NCBI GenBank assembly: GCA_018389105.1 | Contig: JACATO010000978.1 | Span: 248,001-312,000 of the forward strand | DNA length: 64,000 bases | Direction of reading: 5' to 3' | Source of the DNA: Nautilus pompilius | Lineage: Eukaryota > Mollusca > Cephalopoda > Nautilida > Nautilidae | In this document: positions 23,185 through 36,760 of the stretch, piece after piece | How positions within the stretch are numbered: position 1 is the first letter of the stretch | Layout of the letters: each line of letters starts with the position of its first letter | The notes under the pieces: model-generated | Databases searched by the model: none | What the model was told of the DNA's origin: nothing | The model's input: the letters and a program-made list of their open reading frames with translations, nothing else | Translations under genes and position numbers: made by a program

Positions 23185-25200
23185 TCAGCTGTCATCTGGA
23201 TGACAGAAGATGATGCTAGTTTTGATACTGACTCTGTGCTAAATGTAATATTAGTCAACTTGATGTTAATCTGGCTGCATGGTATTACAGTCTGGTTTTA
23301 ACATGCTCAAAACATTTTCTAGCATGTCAGCAGGAAAGATACTTGTATATAATTGGACAGCAGAATTTGATGACTATGGATCCTTTCTTTTCCACGAAGC
23401 CTAGATACGATTTCAGAAGACATCTGTTCGCTGAACTGTTGGCAGCTCTCTATCACATTATTGTCTCACTATTTCATAAGTACAGCTCTGGTAAAAACCA
23501 GTATTTAACAGAAATCAGATGATTGAAGAAAAAAACAAAAAAAACTCAAAGATCAATAGTTTTTATTTTAGTGAAGGGAGGATTAAAAGATAATAACGCT
23601 ATTCTATCATTTTAGCTTTCATTACCTGACCATCTACCTGAAGTGTAAATTTCATTTTTTCATACTTATAGTTTTAGATTTGAAGTGCGTCTGATACCAA
23701 TCAGATTAAACAAATCTTGTTAGCCGAGTTCCTAATAGGCAAATTTTGCTTTCTTTCTTTAATTTCTCATAACTCTGTGCGAGAATATGCAATGTAAAAG
23801 CCAAATATATGGAATCTATTTGAATCATTAAAAATGTATAGATTTGAATCCATTGGTTTTTTAAAATAATTACGGTAGAACTGCTTTCATCTGGAAATCT
23901 AAATAACAGAAACACTCCTATGGTCCTGCCCTTTATTGGTTATCCAGAAAACCATTCATCATTTGGAATCACCAGCGTAGTTTCTGTATCAGTGTAAAAG
24001 CTGCATCCATCATGAAATATTGGCAACATGCTTGTTTCTCTCCAGTTTTCCATGCCGAGCTTCTTTAGTCATTTGCCAACTCCATTACTTGCCTCCAACT
24101 GTCTCAGTCATGTGTCGAAAGAAGTACATCACGAGAGATTGAAGCGGAACAGGCACGTGTTGACGACTCATTATTGGTTGGTGCTACTTTCACTAAATCA
24201 GTTTCTACCCTGACACTGGCAGTTGACTTTCCACTATGTGGCGCTGCAGTTGTTACAACCCACATATGAGCCAAGCAAACATCTTTAAACATTATTTTGC
24301 AGTATTGGCCAGTACAGTGCAGTATGTTTATTTGATTTGATTTGTTATTATGTACAATACATGTGTATAATACTCATGTTATTAGTCATTATTGGGGGGG
24401 TCGAATTATGGTTTGTAATACAACATATGCGATATCTATTAAACGGAAGTATTGCTCACCTGGAAAACCCTTGGTCCTGACCATTTAGGATAAGAGAAGT
24501 TCCACTGTATTATGTAGTAATTAAAATCATTATCACCAACATCCTGACATTCACCACTGAAATATGAATTTTATACACAAGTTGTGTGCTAAAAGTATTT
24601 GAATAGAAAGTAACAGAGCTTTACAAAATGTGTACAGAAAACTTAAGGAACCTTAAGAACAGTAGATGGTAGCACTAACAGCATGACAGAAGCCATTTAA
24701 TTGCACTACTCCGGTCATGTTAAATCATGGCACCCGAGGGCCTTATATGGACTGGTTAATATTCTTAAGGTTTAATAAAATGTGTATAGAAATAGGTTTC
24801 ATATTAAAAATAAATTTATTTTATTTCTAAATGTTTGAAAGCTGGTAGAAAGGGAAAATACTGATTAAGAAAAGGCGTTCGTGTTATTTGGAATAAAATG
24901 ATGAAGGTTGCCATTTTTGTATGACATCACTGCAATGTTATGCAGAAAATGACAGTACTGTCATTATTTTGTACTAATATGGTTTTCAATTGTTATTCTC
25001 TTTAATATATTTTTTTTAAATTCATAAACTTATTATAATTAGCAAATCTGCTCTACAAGTTTTCCTAGTATCATGGCATCTGCTTTGTTTGCTATCAGAA
25101 TATGAATAGACAAATTATGTTGTGCTACAATTACATTTTAATGGCAGTGAACGAAATAAATATAGACTAAAATAAATAAATACACACAAATTATTATTAA
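23185..25200 (+). other. 3' untranslated region and downstream flank of the MARVEL gene
   Basis: After the stop at 23184 the sequence is AT-rich with no coding potential seen. AATAAA-type signals occur at 24774-24779, near 24893, and in a cluster near 25155-25180, so the transcript probably ends at one of these. A small CpG-retaining patch at about 24.05-24.25 kb may be a later insertion. Confidence 0.4.
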
Positions 25201-26495
25201 TAATAAATAGCATTTTGCATGGATTATGATATTCCAACATTCTCTCTCTCCACTGCATAATGATAAAAAGCATCCATACATCAGATTGCATTCTTTAAAG
25301 TGTTATGGTAATATCTGACTATTATGGGTATTTGCAGGACTGCTAAGAGCTGGGGTAATTACTTCAGGACTCTGGCTTTGCAAATGATATACCTCATGTT
25401 GCTATATGGGCTGCTGTTTTGGTCCTGAGTATTTGAACATTTGTCCATGCACCACATATGTAAGGTTAAAATAAATTTTGTACAAAATATGTCATTGAGC
25501 GAAGGCCATGGAATCATTTGGTGTGTGTGTGTGTCTTTTTTTTGGGGGGGTGCATTAGGAGAATGTCCCTCCCCCTTCTCTACTTTTGCATTTGATTCAG
25601 TTTGTGAAAGGAAATCAACAATGAATATATTTTTTGGAAAGTTTTCCAACTCCAGTCTAATTTGTACTTTAATTTGTTTTAATATTAAAATAAACATATC
25701 TTCAGATTATTATTTCTGTTAAAAGAAATATGGCTTGTGGTCTGGCGCATTCAATCTCTCCCCACCCCCTCCACTTGGTTTTAAGGATCCTCTGTTTCTG
25801 GATTCAGTTGCCACAGCAAGATCCAGGGTCAATGCTCTTTGTCAGCCGTTGAATGCTCCCGCCTCTGTTAGATTTAGAAGATGATGTATTCGTTACTTGT
25901 TGAAATCATCAGCAAAGAAGCTGCGTAGTTTTGATTATTCCGCTTGTGGGATAACAGCTGCACAACAAAAAAGAAAGAAGCTATCAACGGGTAAGCAAGT
26001 TTGTGACCTGGCATCGGCAGAAACCTGACTGCAAGTTTCCATCACGCTGGCGTCACAGTCAACAGCGTGATTGTAATAGGTTAAAAAAAAGAAGTTAAAC
26101 AATTTTACCTGTTCATGTGCTGGTTTCATTTTCCGATTGTCTCCACACGTAGTGCGCATTTACTCGTTCATTTGAAAGTCAGCCAGCCAAGGGGGTTGGG
26201 GGGGGGGAGTTGTGATTGTGTCTGTCATTACGAGTGCAAAATGGTTTATTTTACCTTTTTTTTTAATATTTCATTTAATTTTAAACTTGTATTTTTTCTC
26301 ATCATTAGTAAACAAGCGTGCTTCGTTAATGGTTAGATAGTTTACCCGAGTATAGCATATGAGGAACTGGACAAGAGTGATGGGTGAAGTGGCTCACCTA
26401 ATAGAGAGTCAAGGGACTTTTGTGGGGGGGGTCCGGACTAACTTGCACAAAATAAGTGAAGTTTTACCCCCCCTTTTTTTTTTTGACCCGTTAAG
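25201..26495. other. Intergenic DNA with a CpG-retaining patch
   Basis: No gene was recognised. From about 25.93 to 26.5 kb CpGs are commoner than in the surrounding DNA, and there are G-runs and a poly-T. This could be a small regulatory island or the 5' part of the transposon relic that follows. Confidence 0.35.
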
Positions 26496-27150
26496 GATGG
26501 AGAGCGACTTTAAGGAGCTGTCTGTCTGGCTTAAGCGGTGGCGTGGCGCTTGAGAGGGAAGCATTTGGCGGGCGAAAGGATAGTAAGTGTGGATGCCTCA
26601 CAAATTTAAACTTCGCGCGATCATTAAAGCTTAGTAGCTGCACTCAGTCAAGCAGACCATACTGTCAAACATGCCGGCAGGTTGTTTTGATTACAGAGAA
26701 GCATGGATGGGACTGCAGTTTTCAAAGAATGTCTCAGCTGTAAAGTATTTGTTCCCAGAGTCTGACAGCACACAAGACCAGAAGAGGCTGTTCTGTTACA
26801 TCGGACGGTGCGTCTCTAACCCGGTCAAAAGTCCAAAGATGAAAATGGTTTTTGTTTTTTTTTTTGTTTTTTTTTTAATGAAATTACATACAAATGAGAT
26901 GTTCTAGATTCAGCTTGTGGACCTGGGATAGAAGCAGGTATGACGACATTATCAAACAGGACTATTACCAGAAAGTGTGGATGAAGGAAATGGCTTAAAA
27001 TAATTTTGGAAGAAGCTGACAGTTTTGGATATAATGTACAGAGTAACCAAGGTATGGAATTTAGCGAGGCCTGCCAAGGTTATGAGATTGTGGGACAATT
27101 ATTTTGAGCGATAACACCAGTGGAAGTTGGCTTTGAAGGATTTAATGAGA
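26496..27150 (+). mobile_element. Possible pogo/Tigger-like transposon relic
   Basis: Fragments on the + strand fit the C-terminal half of pogo/Tigger (DDE_1) transposases. They are LSVWLKRW near 26520, a GLQF piece near 26710, and best of all WKKLTVLDIMYRVTKVWN with RPAKVMRLWDNYF at about 27008-27107 (compare the usual TLKDAIYMIAxAW...LRxxWKKLW block). Stops and frame changes separate the pieces. The assignment rests on pattern recognition of a short block and could be wrong. Confidence 0.4.
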
Positions 27151-28832
27151 AAAATTTTAAATAATGTAAATATTATTATTATTGTTGTTGTTGTATCATT
27201 TTTAAAAACATTTATGACTTCATTTCGTGCTTCAACTTATCATATTTGTTGCTGAAAACTTATGTTCTTATAACAGCCTAATTTACATATGTTTTGTATT
27301 ATCTACATTTTGCCTTATCTGAAATTTTCTCCCCCCATCTTTACCCTGGATAATTGAGCATTGACTATACTTGCATATTTGCAAATGGCTCTTAACAGTT
27401 TGGTTGGCATGGCTCCCGGATGTTATGGGATGTCAGTGTGGCATTGGTGAACTGATCCACCAAGTGCCATAGTTTTGGGCCTATGAATACAAGTGTATTC
27501 AGACCTTTGTTCTGCCTCAAGTGTTCCTGGTTTGTTGAAAATGTACTTGTATCATCCCACTTGGCATTGGGCTTGAAGCAGGTCATCCCAACTAGCAATC
27601 TTCAAGTTTGATTGTTCCTCATAATGTCAGATAACCTCAGCATTTTTGTTGTTTTTGTTGTTATAAGAATCACAGGAAATGCAACCATGCAGTTGGAAAA
27701 ACTGGGATTGGATTTTTATGCATTAAATCTAAAGGTATGATTTGCATGTTGTGCAAAAGATTAGTTTTAGAAAGGATGTGGGGGGGGAGATAACTGCTAT
27801 TTCCCACATGAACGATCAATCATTGGTCACGTGTGGTAAATGATGCAGCTGGTGGTGTTAGTAAAGTGCAAGAAAGAAATTATTATTATTATTATTTCCC
27901 AATAGAATCAATGCAGAAAAAGGGATTTTTATAATAATAGTTTTTCAAATGCATTTTAGAATTACCTACACATCACTGATTATTTGTGTGAGGACAATGG
28001 AGATACCAGAAATACCTCAGAAGGTACGTAGTACGTGTAAAATCAGTTTACATGGATAAAGGAGGAGTATTAATTCTTGATCAGCCCAGAGTTTTAAAAC
28101 ACCCAGTAGTTGTGTGCTTCGCCACATGCATTTTAAGCGCGCAAAAGGAACGTTAAGCTGACTATCTTCTTTACATTCTAGATGTACCTGTGTGTGTGTG
28201 TGTGTGTGTTGGTCCCACCCACCACTGGCCCGTCATATGACGTGATGTAACTAAGTTGCTCGGCTACAGCTGAATTTATACCGTGGAATCAGGAGAAATG
28301 TTGGTAGCTTCCAGAATCACCAATAGTTTAGAAATATTTTTAAACTTAAGCAGCATGACTTCAGCTGAAAATCGGAAGTCTGATATGTCGTACCAATTAC
28401 CAATGCTGGCCCATTAAGCAAAAAATTGTGAAGGTGAGCTTATTTCTACAGACTGATGTGGGAACGTCATGTTTATTGTTTGTTTTTGTTCTTTTTAGAA
28501 CAGGAAATTGGTGGTGTGATCTATTCTTGTGATTGAAAATTAATAACTGAGGATGGATTCCCTCAGCATTTAGTTTGACTACAGATAAGCATAGGTTATC
28601 GAGACTTTTCCAAGGCTGAATCATAATAGTATAAACTTTAAATGGAAATAAAACATTTAGTTATGAAGTTTGTCAACAAAAGCTAGGTTTTTCTATATGT
28701 GATATTTAATGATTATACTATTACAAATAGGTCTTGTGTTTTTTTCTACCGTATATTAATGATGTGCTCTGTAGTTTTTTTTGTTTGCTGCTTATACCTT
28801 AAAATAGATAATAATTGATGCATGTGTATAAA
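27151..28832. other. Intergenic DNA, nothing recognised
   Basis: AT-rich, CpG-poor sequence with short ATT runs (about 27170-27190 and 27880-27895) and a GT microsatellite at about 28190-28210. No coding or RNA gene was seen. Confidence 0.45.
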
Positions 28833-29942
28833 CAGTATTGAAAATAATGGAAACAGGATAAACTGGGCATAACGTGTAGATAGAAAATGATAGAATCATG
28901 TCTCTTGTGTAAAAAATGTCGTGTGACAAGCATGTGAAATCAAACTGATAGTGAAAGCTACTCCGTGTGGCGGATTACAGCCTGACTTCTGGAGCTGTGT
29001 GTATGACTCCAAGGAGTGTACGCAAAACTGGTACCGCTAACAAGAGAGACAGTCAAGAAAGAAAGCCCGAACTTTTCAAAAATGGTGTTCAGCAATTCCG
29101 GACGTGTTTTTTATGCGATGGATGGTAAGCAAGTAAAGATCTTGCAGATGTCGTAACTGTGGGTAAAGTGTGTTAAAATTTCTTCAAGGACACTGAGTTG
29201 TGCATTAGCATGAAGTGGTCTCAGTTGGTCCATAGCTGCCTGAAAAGCTTTGCGAAGGAGTGGTAACCAAATGGCAAGGCTGAGAATTGGCAGCCAAAAT
29301 GAAACAGTGGGGGTAATAAACATGGAAGAAAGTACTTTTTACCGCTGAGTCCAAGTTTGAAATGTTTGGCAATAATCAATGGCAGGTTGTTTGAAGGTAG
29401 ACTCAGTGAAGCATGGATGTGGATATCAACCAAGGATATCAGAGATCTGCATAAAATCATGTATACTGCCTGCCAGCATGTACAGGCAAGTTCTTATCCA
29501 TCATACCTTTTCATCAGGAAGATATTTCATTGGGTGGGGCTTCACCCCAAACATGCAGACATTGTGGTAAACAATTATCTGCAACAGAAAGAAGCTGACT
29601 GAGTATTCCTAAAGATGGTTTGGCCTGTACAAATTCCTGGTATTAATAACATTGGGGTTTGTGTGGTTAGTGAGAGAGTCAGACAGCAAATGAATTTTAT
29701 ATGAATTGAAGAAAGTGCTATAGAATATCTGGAAAACATTGCACAGTACTACATTGACTACCTGTACAGGTGTGATGCTCTATATAAAGCAAAGGGCTTG
29801 CATACCAAATATTGATGCACTATACTGTGTAATCATTCTATTTTTGCTTTATAATAATGCATTGTGCATATGTATTATGTCTTTAAGTCACAATTACTCA
29901 TTTGTGCATATCTTATGTACCATAACTATTTCCAATACAGTA
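28833..29942 (+). mobile_element. Tc1-like transposon relic, copy B
   Basis: The left end CAGTATTGAAAATAATGG and the right end CCATAACTATTTCCAATACAG are imperfect inverted repeats about 1.1 kb apart. The right 200 bp, reverse-complemented, matches 11184-11340 of copy A, and the left end matches the other end of copy A. Frames inside are broken. A segment with GTGAAAGCTACT near 28955 is shared with copy C at 51.5 kb. Confidence 0.8.
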
Positions 29943-31423
29943 TTTATTGCTAAATAAAACCAGTTTACATGAACATTTAAGATGCTATGTTGAATACAGT
30001 TTTAGACACAATGTTGTTTCTTATAAATATATTAAGTAATTGTTGTATCAGATTCTATCACCTAGTTGATGGAACTTATCTGAAGCTATAAATAGGGTGA
30101 TGGTTCAGAAGAAAAATTTTTAATTTAATAGAGTTTGTGTAACAAGTGCCTCAAAGTGTGGATTTTGGCCGATTGAATATTAGTCAGAAATGCATTTATT
30201 TGCTCTGTCCTCACCATGACATTTCATCTGTGCCATCATTCATTCTAAGAGTATGCGATAGGAAACTGCATCTGATATAATCTAGGATTTCATATGTTCA
30301 GGGTTTTCATATTTTACTTATCTAATTGTAAAAATTATACGATTTAAAATGTGTTGAAAGAGTGCACTCAATGACTGTAGGCTTACAACTTCTGTAAGAA
30401 CCATATGAAAGATGGCTGAAAAACAGGACAGCAGTTACATTGTTGTTTTACTTTGTTTTTTTTTTTTTTAAAAAGAACAAGAAAAAAACTACAATCTCTA
30501 TAGTAAGCACAGCTCAGAATCACGAGACTTAATAGGTGAAAGTTTACACATTTCTCAGCAAGACATCCTCTCACAAGGCTGGAGAAAAAGGCTGCTAAAG
30601 CATCCTGAAAAATTTTTTTAAAATTTTTTTTAATATATAAAATATAAATGATTTATTTTTAATTTTTTTTTAAATCAAATCTCTACTGCATTTGGTTAGA
30701 AGATAGCGATGAGCTGTCTGCAGTAGGTCCACACTTGTCAGTCCTTTGCTGCCATTGATGCTTCCACTGACATTTACCCCCCCCCTCCCAAATGAGATCA
30801 CCTGGGTCCTGACAGGGATTCTGCCATTCATTCAAAATACAAGGCTTATTATCTCCTCCTTAATGGAACTTAGTTCTTCCATACTAGAGGCTTTAATCCT
30901 CGAAAAGGGGAGAGTGTCCCAAACTGAAAAATTTGTCAATGACTGCTGAAGGGAGCACCGATTTCAAGTCGTCGACGTCACAACAAATACCCTGGATATA
31001 CTGTTTGTTGTTAATTTTTTTTTTTTAATTTTACAGATGAATTTGTTAAAATAAAACTTTTACTTTAAAAATTATGTTGTTATACTCAGCTCGGGTCGGA
31101 CAAACTGGATTATGTATGCAAGGTATTTGGCTGAAGAAACTGCTAGAGATAGATTATAGTGAAGAAAAAAGATCCATTTGTTACCAGTGATTAATGTATA
31201 TGAAGAATGTTTCTATATTTATTGTCTGTCTGTTTACATTTTTATGCACAGGTGAATAAACAGAACATCATTTGGTACATATAATTTCTGAAACAGTTCT
31301 TTTCAGAATTTATAAGAACTGAACATATATATATATATATATATATATATAGCACACACAGTATATTGAACAGGTTTTATTCTTTTCCATATTTCTGTTT
31401 GATTTTATAGATAGTGATAAATA
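29943..31423. other. Intergenic DNA, nothing recognised
   Basis: Very AT-rich DNA with poly-T/poly-A runs (about 30460, 30620 and 31010) and a TA microsatellite at about 31325-31350. No gene was seen. Confidence 0.45.
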
Positions 31424-31574
31424 GTTCTCTCTCTCTCTCTCTCTCTCTCACCATCTCTCACATCTCTCTCTCTCCTCACTATCTCTCTCTCACCATCTCT
31501 CACTATCTCTCTCTCTCTCTCTCACTCTCACCATCTCTCACACTATCTCTCCTCTCTCCTCTCACTCGCACCAT

Positions 31575-31607
<33 letters not shown>

Positions 31608-31650
31608 ACTCTCACCATCTCTCACTCTCACCATCTCTCACATCTATCCA

Positions 31651-31682
<32 letters not shown>

Positions 31683-32004
31683 TCTCACTATCTCTCTCTC
31701 TCTCGCTACTCACCATCTCTCACTACTCTCTCTCTCTCACCATCTCTCCGACTCTCTCTCTCTCTCTCTCTCTACTCCCATCTCTCTCTCTCTCTCACCA
31801 TCTCTCACTATCTCTCTCTCTCTCTCACTCCTCACTCGCACCATCTCATCACCATCTCTCTCTCTCTCCGCTCACCATCTCTCCACTCTCTCATCTCTCT
31901 CTCCTCTCTCACCATCTCTCACATCTCTCCTCTATCTCTCTCTCTCTCTCTCTCTCTCCTCTCTCCTCTCACCATCTCTCACTATCTCTCTCTCTCTCTC
32001 TCTT
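31424..32004. repeat. CT-rich array with CTCACCATCTCT subrepeats
   Basis: About 580 bp of CT dinucleotides interrupted at irregular intervals by CAC, CAT and TAT. The pyrimidine-strand bias is nearly complete. The 232-codon Ser/Leu-rich open frame across it (31414-32112) is a repeat translation, not a gene. It ends about 330 bp before the probable BBS10 start codon. Confidence 0.9.
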
Positions 32005-32159
32005 TTAAAGTTATATTTGTTGAATAATTTAAAGGATTTTCTTTCTCATACTCTGAATGGCAGTACAGTACTGTTTATGCTCTATTTATCTGTTAAACAT
32101 TTTTTTTTTTAAAAAGTTTATAAGAAAAACAACAAACATTGTGACCTGTTTTTAAAAGC

Positions 32160-32600
32160 AAGTGGCCTTTCCAAGCTAATTAATTTAGCTTACTATAACG
32201 TTTTTTTTTCTTCTTCCTTAGTTTCCCTTTAAAAGCGGGACAAATGTAACAGACTTTCCCAGGGGAAGAGGTTTACTAGAGTTTTTAAATGGTTAAACGT
32301 AAGGGAGGTAAGTCGTCAATTTCGGAAAGAAAATGGCCGTCACAAAATGGCAGAGAAAGGTAAGAAAAGGATGAAAAAGTTAATGCTTGCCATTCGCTTC
32401 GCACCGCATAACATATTTGGTAATTTGAACCTATTTGTTTATTATTATTATTATTATTATTTTTAACTTTCTGAGAATCGCAGCCGTCAGTCAGGAGAGT
32501 TGAAGTTTATTTGAGCGGCCTGATGTGTCTCATTGCTATTCTCTCGATGCAGTTTATTATTATTATTATTATTATTTATCAGGAATGGTCTAGCTATTAT
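32160..32600 (+). promoter_or_regulatory. Probable BBS10 promoter and first-exon region
   Basis: A short CpG-retaining island in otherwise CpG-depleted DNA, surrounding the candidate first coding exon (32333-32359). A TTTAAAAG element lies at about 32228. CpGs continue downstream into the start of the intron (to about 32550), as expected for an unmethylated promoter. I found no convincing RFX X-box, the usual ciliary-gene element. Confidence 0.4.
32333..32359 (+). CDS. BBS10 candidate first coding exon (9 codons)
   Basis: ATG GCC GTC ... AAG encodes MAVTKWQRK and stops exactly at a donor GTAAGA (GT at 32360). The start has a good context (A at -3, G at +4). The exon ends in phase 0 and joins in frame to the large exon at 38787, giving MAVTKWQRK|GKERVIEIEV. 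An upstream ATG at 32289 would run into a stop after splicing, so it is not the start. Support is the local CpG island, start context, donor and phase match. If it is wrong, translation could start at the ATG at 38835 in the large exon. Confidence 0.5.
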
Positions 32601-33220
32601 ATTAACCATTAAAGATAGATAATAGTAGTGGGTGCTTATTCGCACGAAGCAAACGAATCAACAAACAAACATAATAATAATAAAAAAATTTTAAAAAATA
32701 AAAAAAGCCTGTAAGGGGAAGAACAGTGGGTTTAGTTAATTGATTAAATATGTTCACCTCCAGCTCTTAGAGGTTTGGGGCACCTGACTTTAGTGGTAGA
32801 CTGTTTTATTTGAAGGGAAGAAATTCTCCGTTCTAACATTCACGGTTCTAAACGGGGGAAACCCCTCTTGTTACATACACCTCTCTTAATTTACCACCGA
32901 GTTTGCTGATAATTGGATAATTGTAGTGATTCGCGGTATAGGTAGATTAAATTTCGCATAAAAAAAGATAAGGGATGCCATCTGTTATTTCGAATATGTA
33001 TTGGATACTGTAACTTCTGACCGTACAACACACATGCTTTTTGTGAATATGACTGGGAGAGTTACTGGCTACAGAAATATTCTCAGACCCTGTGTCCATT
33101 TTAACAGGGGTAGGAATCTGCCCCTCAAATCTTTATTGAGAGTTGGTGTCTTTATAGAAGCCCAGCTATCATCTGTAAACATCAGCAGTTTTTGGAGGTT
33201 CCATTAGTATGGCTGGTTCT

Positions 33221-33277
33221 GATATATATATATATATTAAATATATATATATGTATATATATAATATATATATATTA
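33221..33277. repeat. AT microsatellite, self-complementary
   Basis: Runs of TA with single-base breaks, able to fold on itself. Confidence 0.9.
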
Positions 33278-35199
33278 GTAGAGTGACAGTCATGCAACAT
33301 CAAACTTGGTTGTTTGTTCGCCACATTTGTAAATTAATAGCGCTTTGTGTATTTTTTAAGACCTAAATATATTACAGATGTTCCAATGAAACCCAGCAGA
33401 AATAGTATTGCCATAATGGTATATGTCTAGGTTTCAGTTGAATCACAATTTCTAGTTAAAGCTTGATTGAAATTTACACAAAAGGCAAAGAAATTTCTTT
33501 GCTCATTACATCTACAAATGGTGCAGGTGATTTAAAATTGGAGTGATCAAATGACAAATTTGTGCAGAGAGAGTAAAAGAGGCAGTTTGGGATTTCTAAT
33601 AGGTGGACAGAGGGGGAAGATTTGATTTTTTTGCTTTATTAACTATAAGAAAAAACAAATTGCAAGCTGTAGCATGACGAACAAATGTCATTTTGTGAGC
33701 TTTTAGCATCTTCACTGCCTATCTCAGACAAAATATTATGGGATTTGTATAATTATGTACTGAATCAGTGGCAGTGATAAATGGGGCATAATCTTGGTTG
33801 GACTGCTCAGGACAATTTTAAACCAAAGAAATCTCTGTTTTTATCTTGCAGTGGATTTTAAATTCTTCAGTAGATGCATTACATCAGTATTTTATAAGGA
33901 ACACACTATATTAGTACATTTCAATGCTGTATGTAATCAGTGATTGTGCTAGCTTGGAACTGACTGCATTTAGACATGAAATATATGTTTACTTTGTAAT
34001 GGTGGGCATTGACTACTTGAAGCTGTCAAAAACCATGGGAGAGCCTATGTGTAGTTTATCTTCTATTTGTATATGTAATGAATAATGACTCTTAAACGTA
34101 TTCCTATCTTCTTAGTGAGGGATTTTCAAAATAAAGCAGGGTCATGCACATGAGATTGGTGGTATATGAGAGATCGCTTTGTTTATATTTATTAAGAAAA
34201 AGCTGTTAGTATGAATGATAATTTTTTGGTCTTAAAGATATTACAGTAATTGTCTACACCAGAGGTGGGAAGCTACAGTCTGAAACTTCATTTTACATGG
34301 CCCATATAGGTACTAGCATCTCTTCTTTTTTTTTCTCCTGATCAACAGGCGAATTCCGGCAGTTCAGGGATAAGTCTCAGAGAATCGCCGTGTGGTTTCT
34401 GCTCTACCTTGTACAACACCCCGAGCCCTTAGCTGTATCAATTGGGGTAACAAAGGGGGGGGGGATATTTTTGGAAATACTTAATAATGTTGGTTTGCTC
34501 CTTTACTTTGTCACTGCAAGGTTCTCCTTAAAGTCAGTCAATGACATGCATGTTCAGCTCACTGTTTATCTGTATGAGATTTACATGTGCACGCAGTACG
34601 GATATAAATGGCAAGAGTAAGAAGAAGGAGGAATATAGAAGGCTGCATAATCTAAGAAAAATGGATTTGGGAATACATGAAAAGCTTTTTGTTGTACAAT
34701 GAAGCCAGAAAACTTAAAATGCCATTACACAGCGAATCTTGGAAGATATGCAGATCTCCAGGCCAATTGAGTCTTTGAAGAAAAGTCTGATTGGTTTGTA
34801 TTTATCAGTTAGAATAAAGAATTAGACAGCATTGTGCATTCCGTTGAATGAGCTCATGGCAAAAAAGCCTCTAAAACTTTATTTAGAGGGAAAATCTGTT
34901 AAGAGGTTTAGTACTAGTTGGAAGTATTTTGTGTTCCAGAAAGAGAAGACTGTTCGAAAGGGCGAATCTGTCAAGTAAAACTGTTTCTGATTGAATTCAA
35001 GATATCACTACATAAATGGAGGGGTTGTTAACCATTAATAGTGCACACTAGAAAAGTTATAATAGTACACTGGATTTCTCAGGCTTAAGCCATCTTATTT
35101 TATTGAAAATAAGATCTGCAAAGCAAATATTATCTGAAAACAAAAAAAATAAACAGTTATAGACTTTCATACTTACCAAACTCAGGCAAGATCTGCATT

Positions 35200-36760
35200 T
35201 CTAAATAAATATTCCAAATTCTCTTTGTTGTTGAATGCTCTCCACAAACTTTTTTTTCAGACTGTTTAGATTTGCTTTGACTTTCTGTTGTTGTTTCACA
35301 TGTGGCAGCACAAGTATTTTACTGAATGTGGTTCTGAATTGTTTGCAGCAGATGCAAGTGATGTTGAAGTAAAGCCCATTTGCTCGAATGCTGATTTTAT
35401 TAATTCTCCATTATCAGTGTAGTTAGTTCAGTAAGACACTGGATGGAGGAAAAGCCGCCTCTTGTGTAGTTTGCTGCCATGCCAGTCTGGGTGCTGTGTA
35501 ACCCATTCTACAAACCATGTTGTAGAAAACTGTCTGAAGCCATTGGTTAGTTCTTTGCTTTGACAAGTACACATGCACAAGCTGGTCCATAGCATCCACT
35601 CCATCTTTCATCTGACACTAGTAGAGATTGATCTCGACTTTTAGATCTCCTCAATCACTATGTCATTGGTATGATGCATGTTTCAGAGCAGAATCACAGA
35701 CTTATCTACTTTTGGATTGTATGACACCAGAGAAACATTCTTTTTCAAATCCAAACAGAACTTTGAACTTTTCTTTGGGAAGAAGGAAGGAAGTTTGGTA
35801 GCAGAAATCTCTTGTTTTTCCTGACTGCCAACAAGTCAGCCCATTTGCTCATAGTGTGTGTGTATGAAAGACAAATCAGTGAAATGGTTATTCATGGTGA
35901 TGTTATGATTGCTTTGAAAGAATTGAATAGGAAAAGGCCAGAACCTGTTTTTTCCTATTTTTCCAGTCTAAGCATTCTCTTGCAAGTGATAGAATATTTT
36001 AGAGTCACATAGCCAGAAAATTCTGATTTCATATTTGTCTGACTTGAAGGAAATACATTATTTGAATGGCCACCTACTATGAAAAGGCATAAGCTGTTCA
36101 TCTATAGTCATACATTTACCAGCACTGTATAAATGAAGTGTTTTTGTTCATGATTTTAAAAAAGATCACCTATGGATGTAAATTTGTCATTCGAGTGATG
36201 ATTTTGTCAGACCTGATGAATCTATTTAAAACCTTGAAATGGTTTAATACCAATATTGATGGAGCACATTTCTTGCTCTACAACGGATCAGCACTGAGAC
36301 GATTTGCCTTTAGATACCCTGCAGTCATGAAAAGTCCTGTGAATGTTTTGATCTCAACCACATCTGTTCTCCATGTTTTTGTGAACTGCTTTTCTCTGTA
36401 AACATGCTTTGCTTTATCATTTGTTTCTTCGACAACAGGTTCAATATAGTCTTGGCTCGTGAACAGTTCAAATGCTTAAATTGGTTCAGTCATTATCTAG
36501 AAATATCGATAACTTTCCTTTGCCTATAAACAGTATTCTGCTTTCTTGTTTTAGAAGGTGATGGATCCTGAATTTGCTCATATTCTTTATCACTCTCTCA
36601 TGATGTTAGAGTTCATTGAAAATTTTGCATCATCCTTAGAGTCACTTTCAGATAACAGAGCATATTCTTTGTCACTATCACTATCTTTATTGAAAGAAGG
36701 ATCATTTTCAAGCAATGTATTTTTCAAGACATTAAACACATTTCTGTCAATGTCAGCATT
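35200..36760 (-). mobile_element. piggyBac transposase relic
   Basis: Read on the minus strand from high to low coordinates, the pieces follow piggyBac order. First is an acidic Ser/Asp-rich N-terminus (near 36690-36590). Then come a VVEETNDKAKHVY segment (near 36450) and VVEIKTFTGLFMTAGYLKAN (near 36345; compare ELKAFIGLLxLAGxxKxN). Next are TIDEQLMPFHSRWPF and SDKYEIRIFWLCDS (near 36100-36010), which cover the first catalytic Asp region. Last is KDGVDAMDQLVHVYLSKQRT (about 35610), the GVDxxDQ block. Stops and frameshifts interrupt it. It is antisense within the BBS10 intron. Confidence 0.85.

Noticed and set aside
31414..32112. 232-codon Ser/Leu-rich frame
   Set aside because: It is a translation of the CT-rich array; no start, splice or domain evidence supports it.
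32289..32359. Upstream ATG in the candidate BBS10 first exon
   Set aside because: Its frame would meet a stop right after splicing to the large exon; the ATG at 32333 is in phase.
32160..32400. RFX X-box expected for a ciliary gene promoter
   Set aside because: No segment fitted the two half-sites with proper spacing when read by eye.
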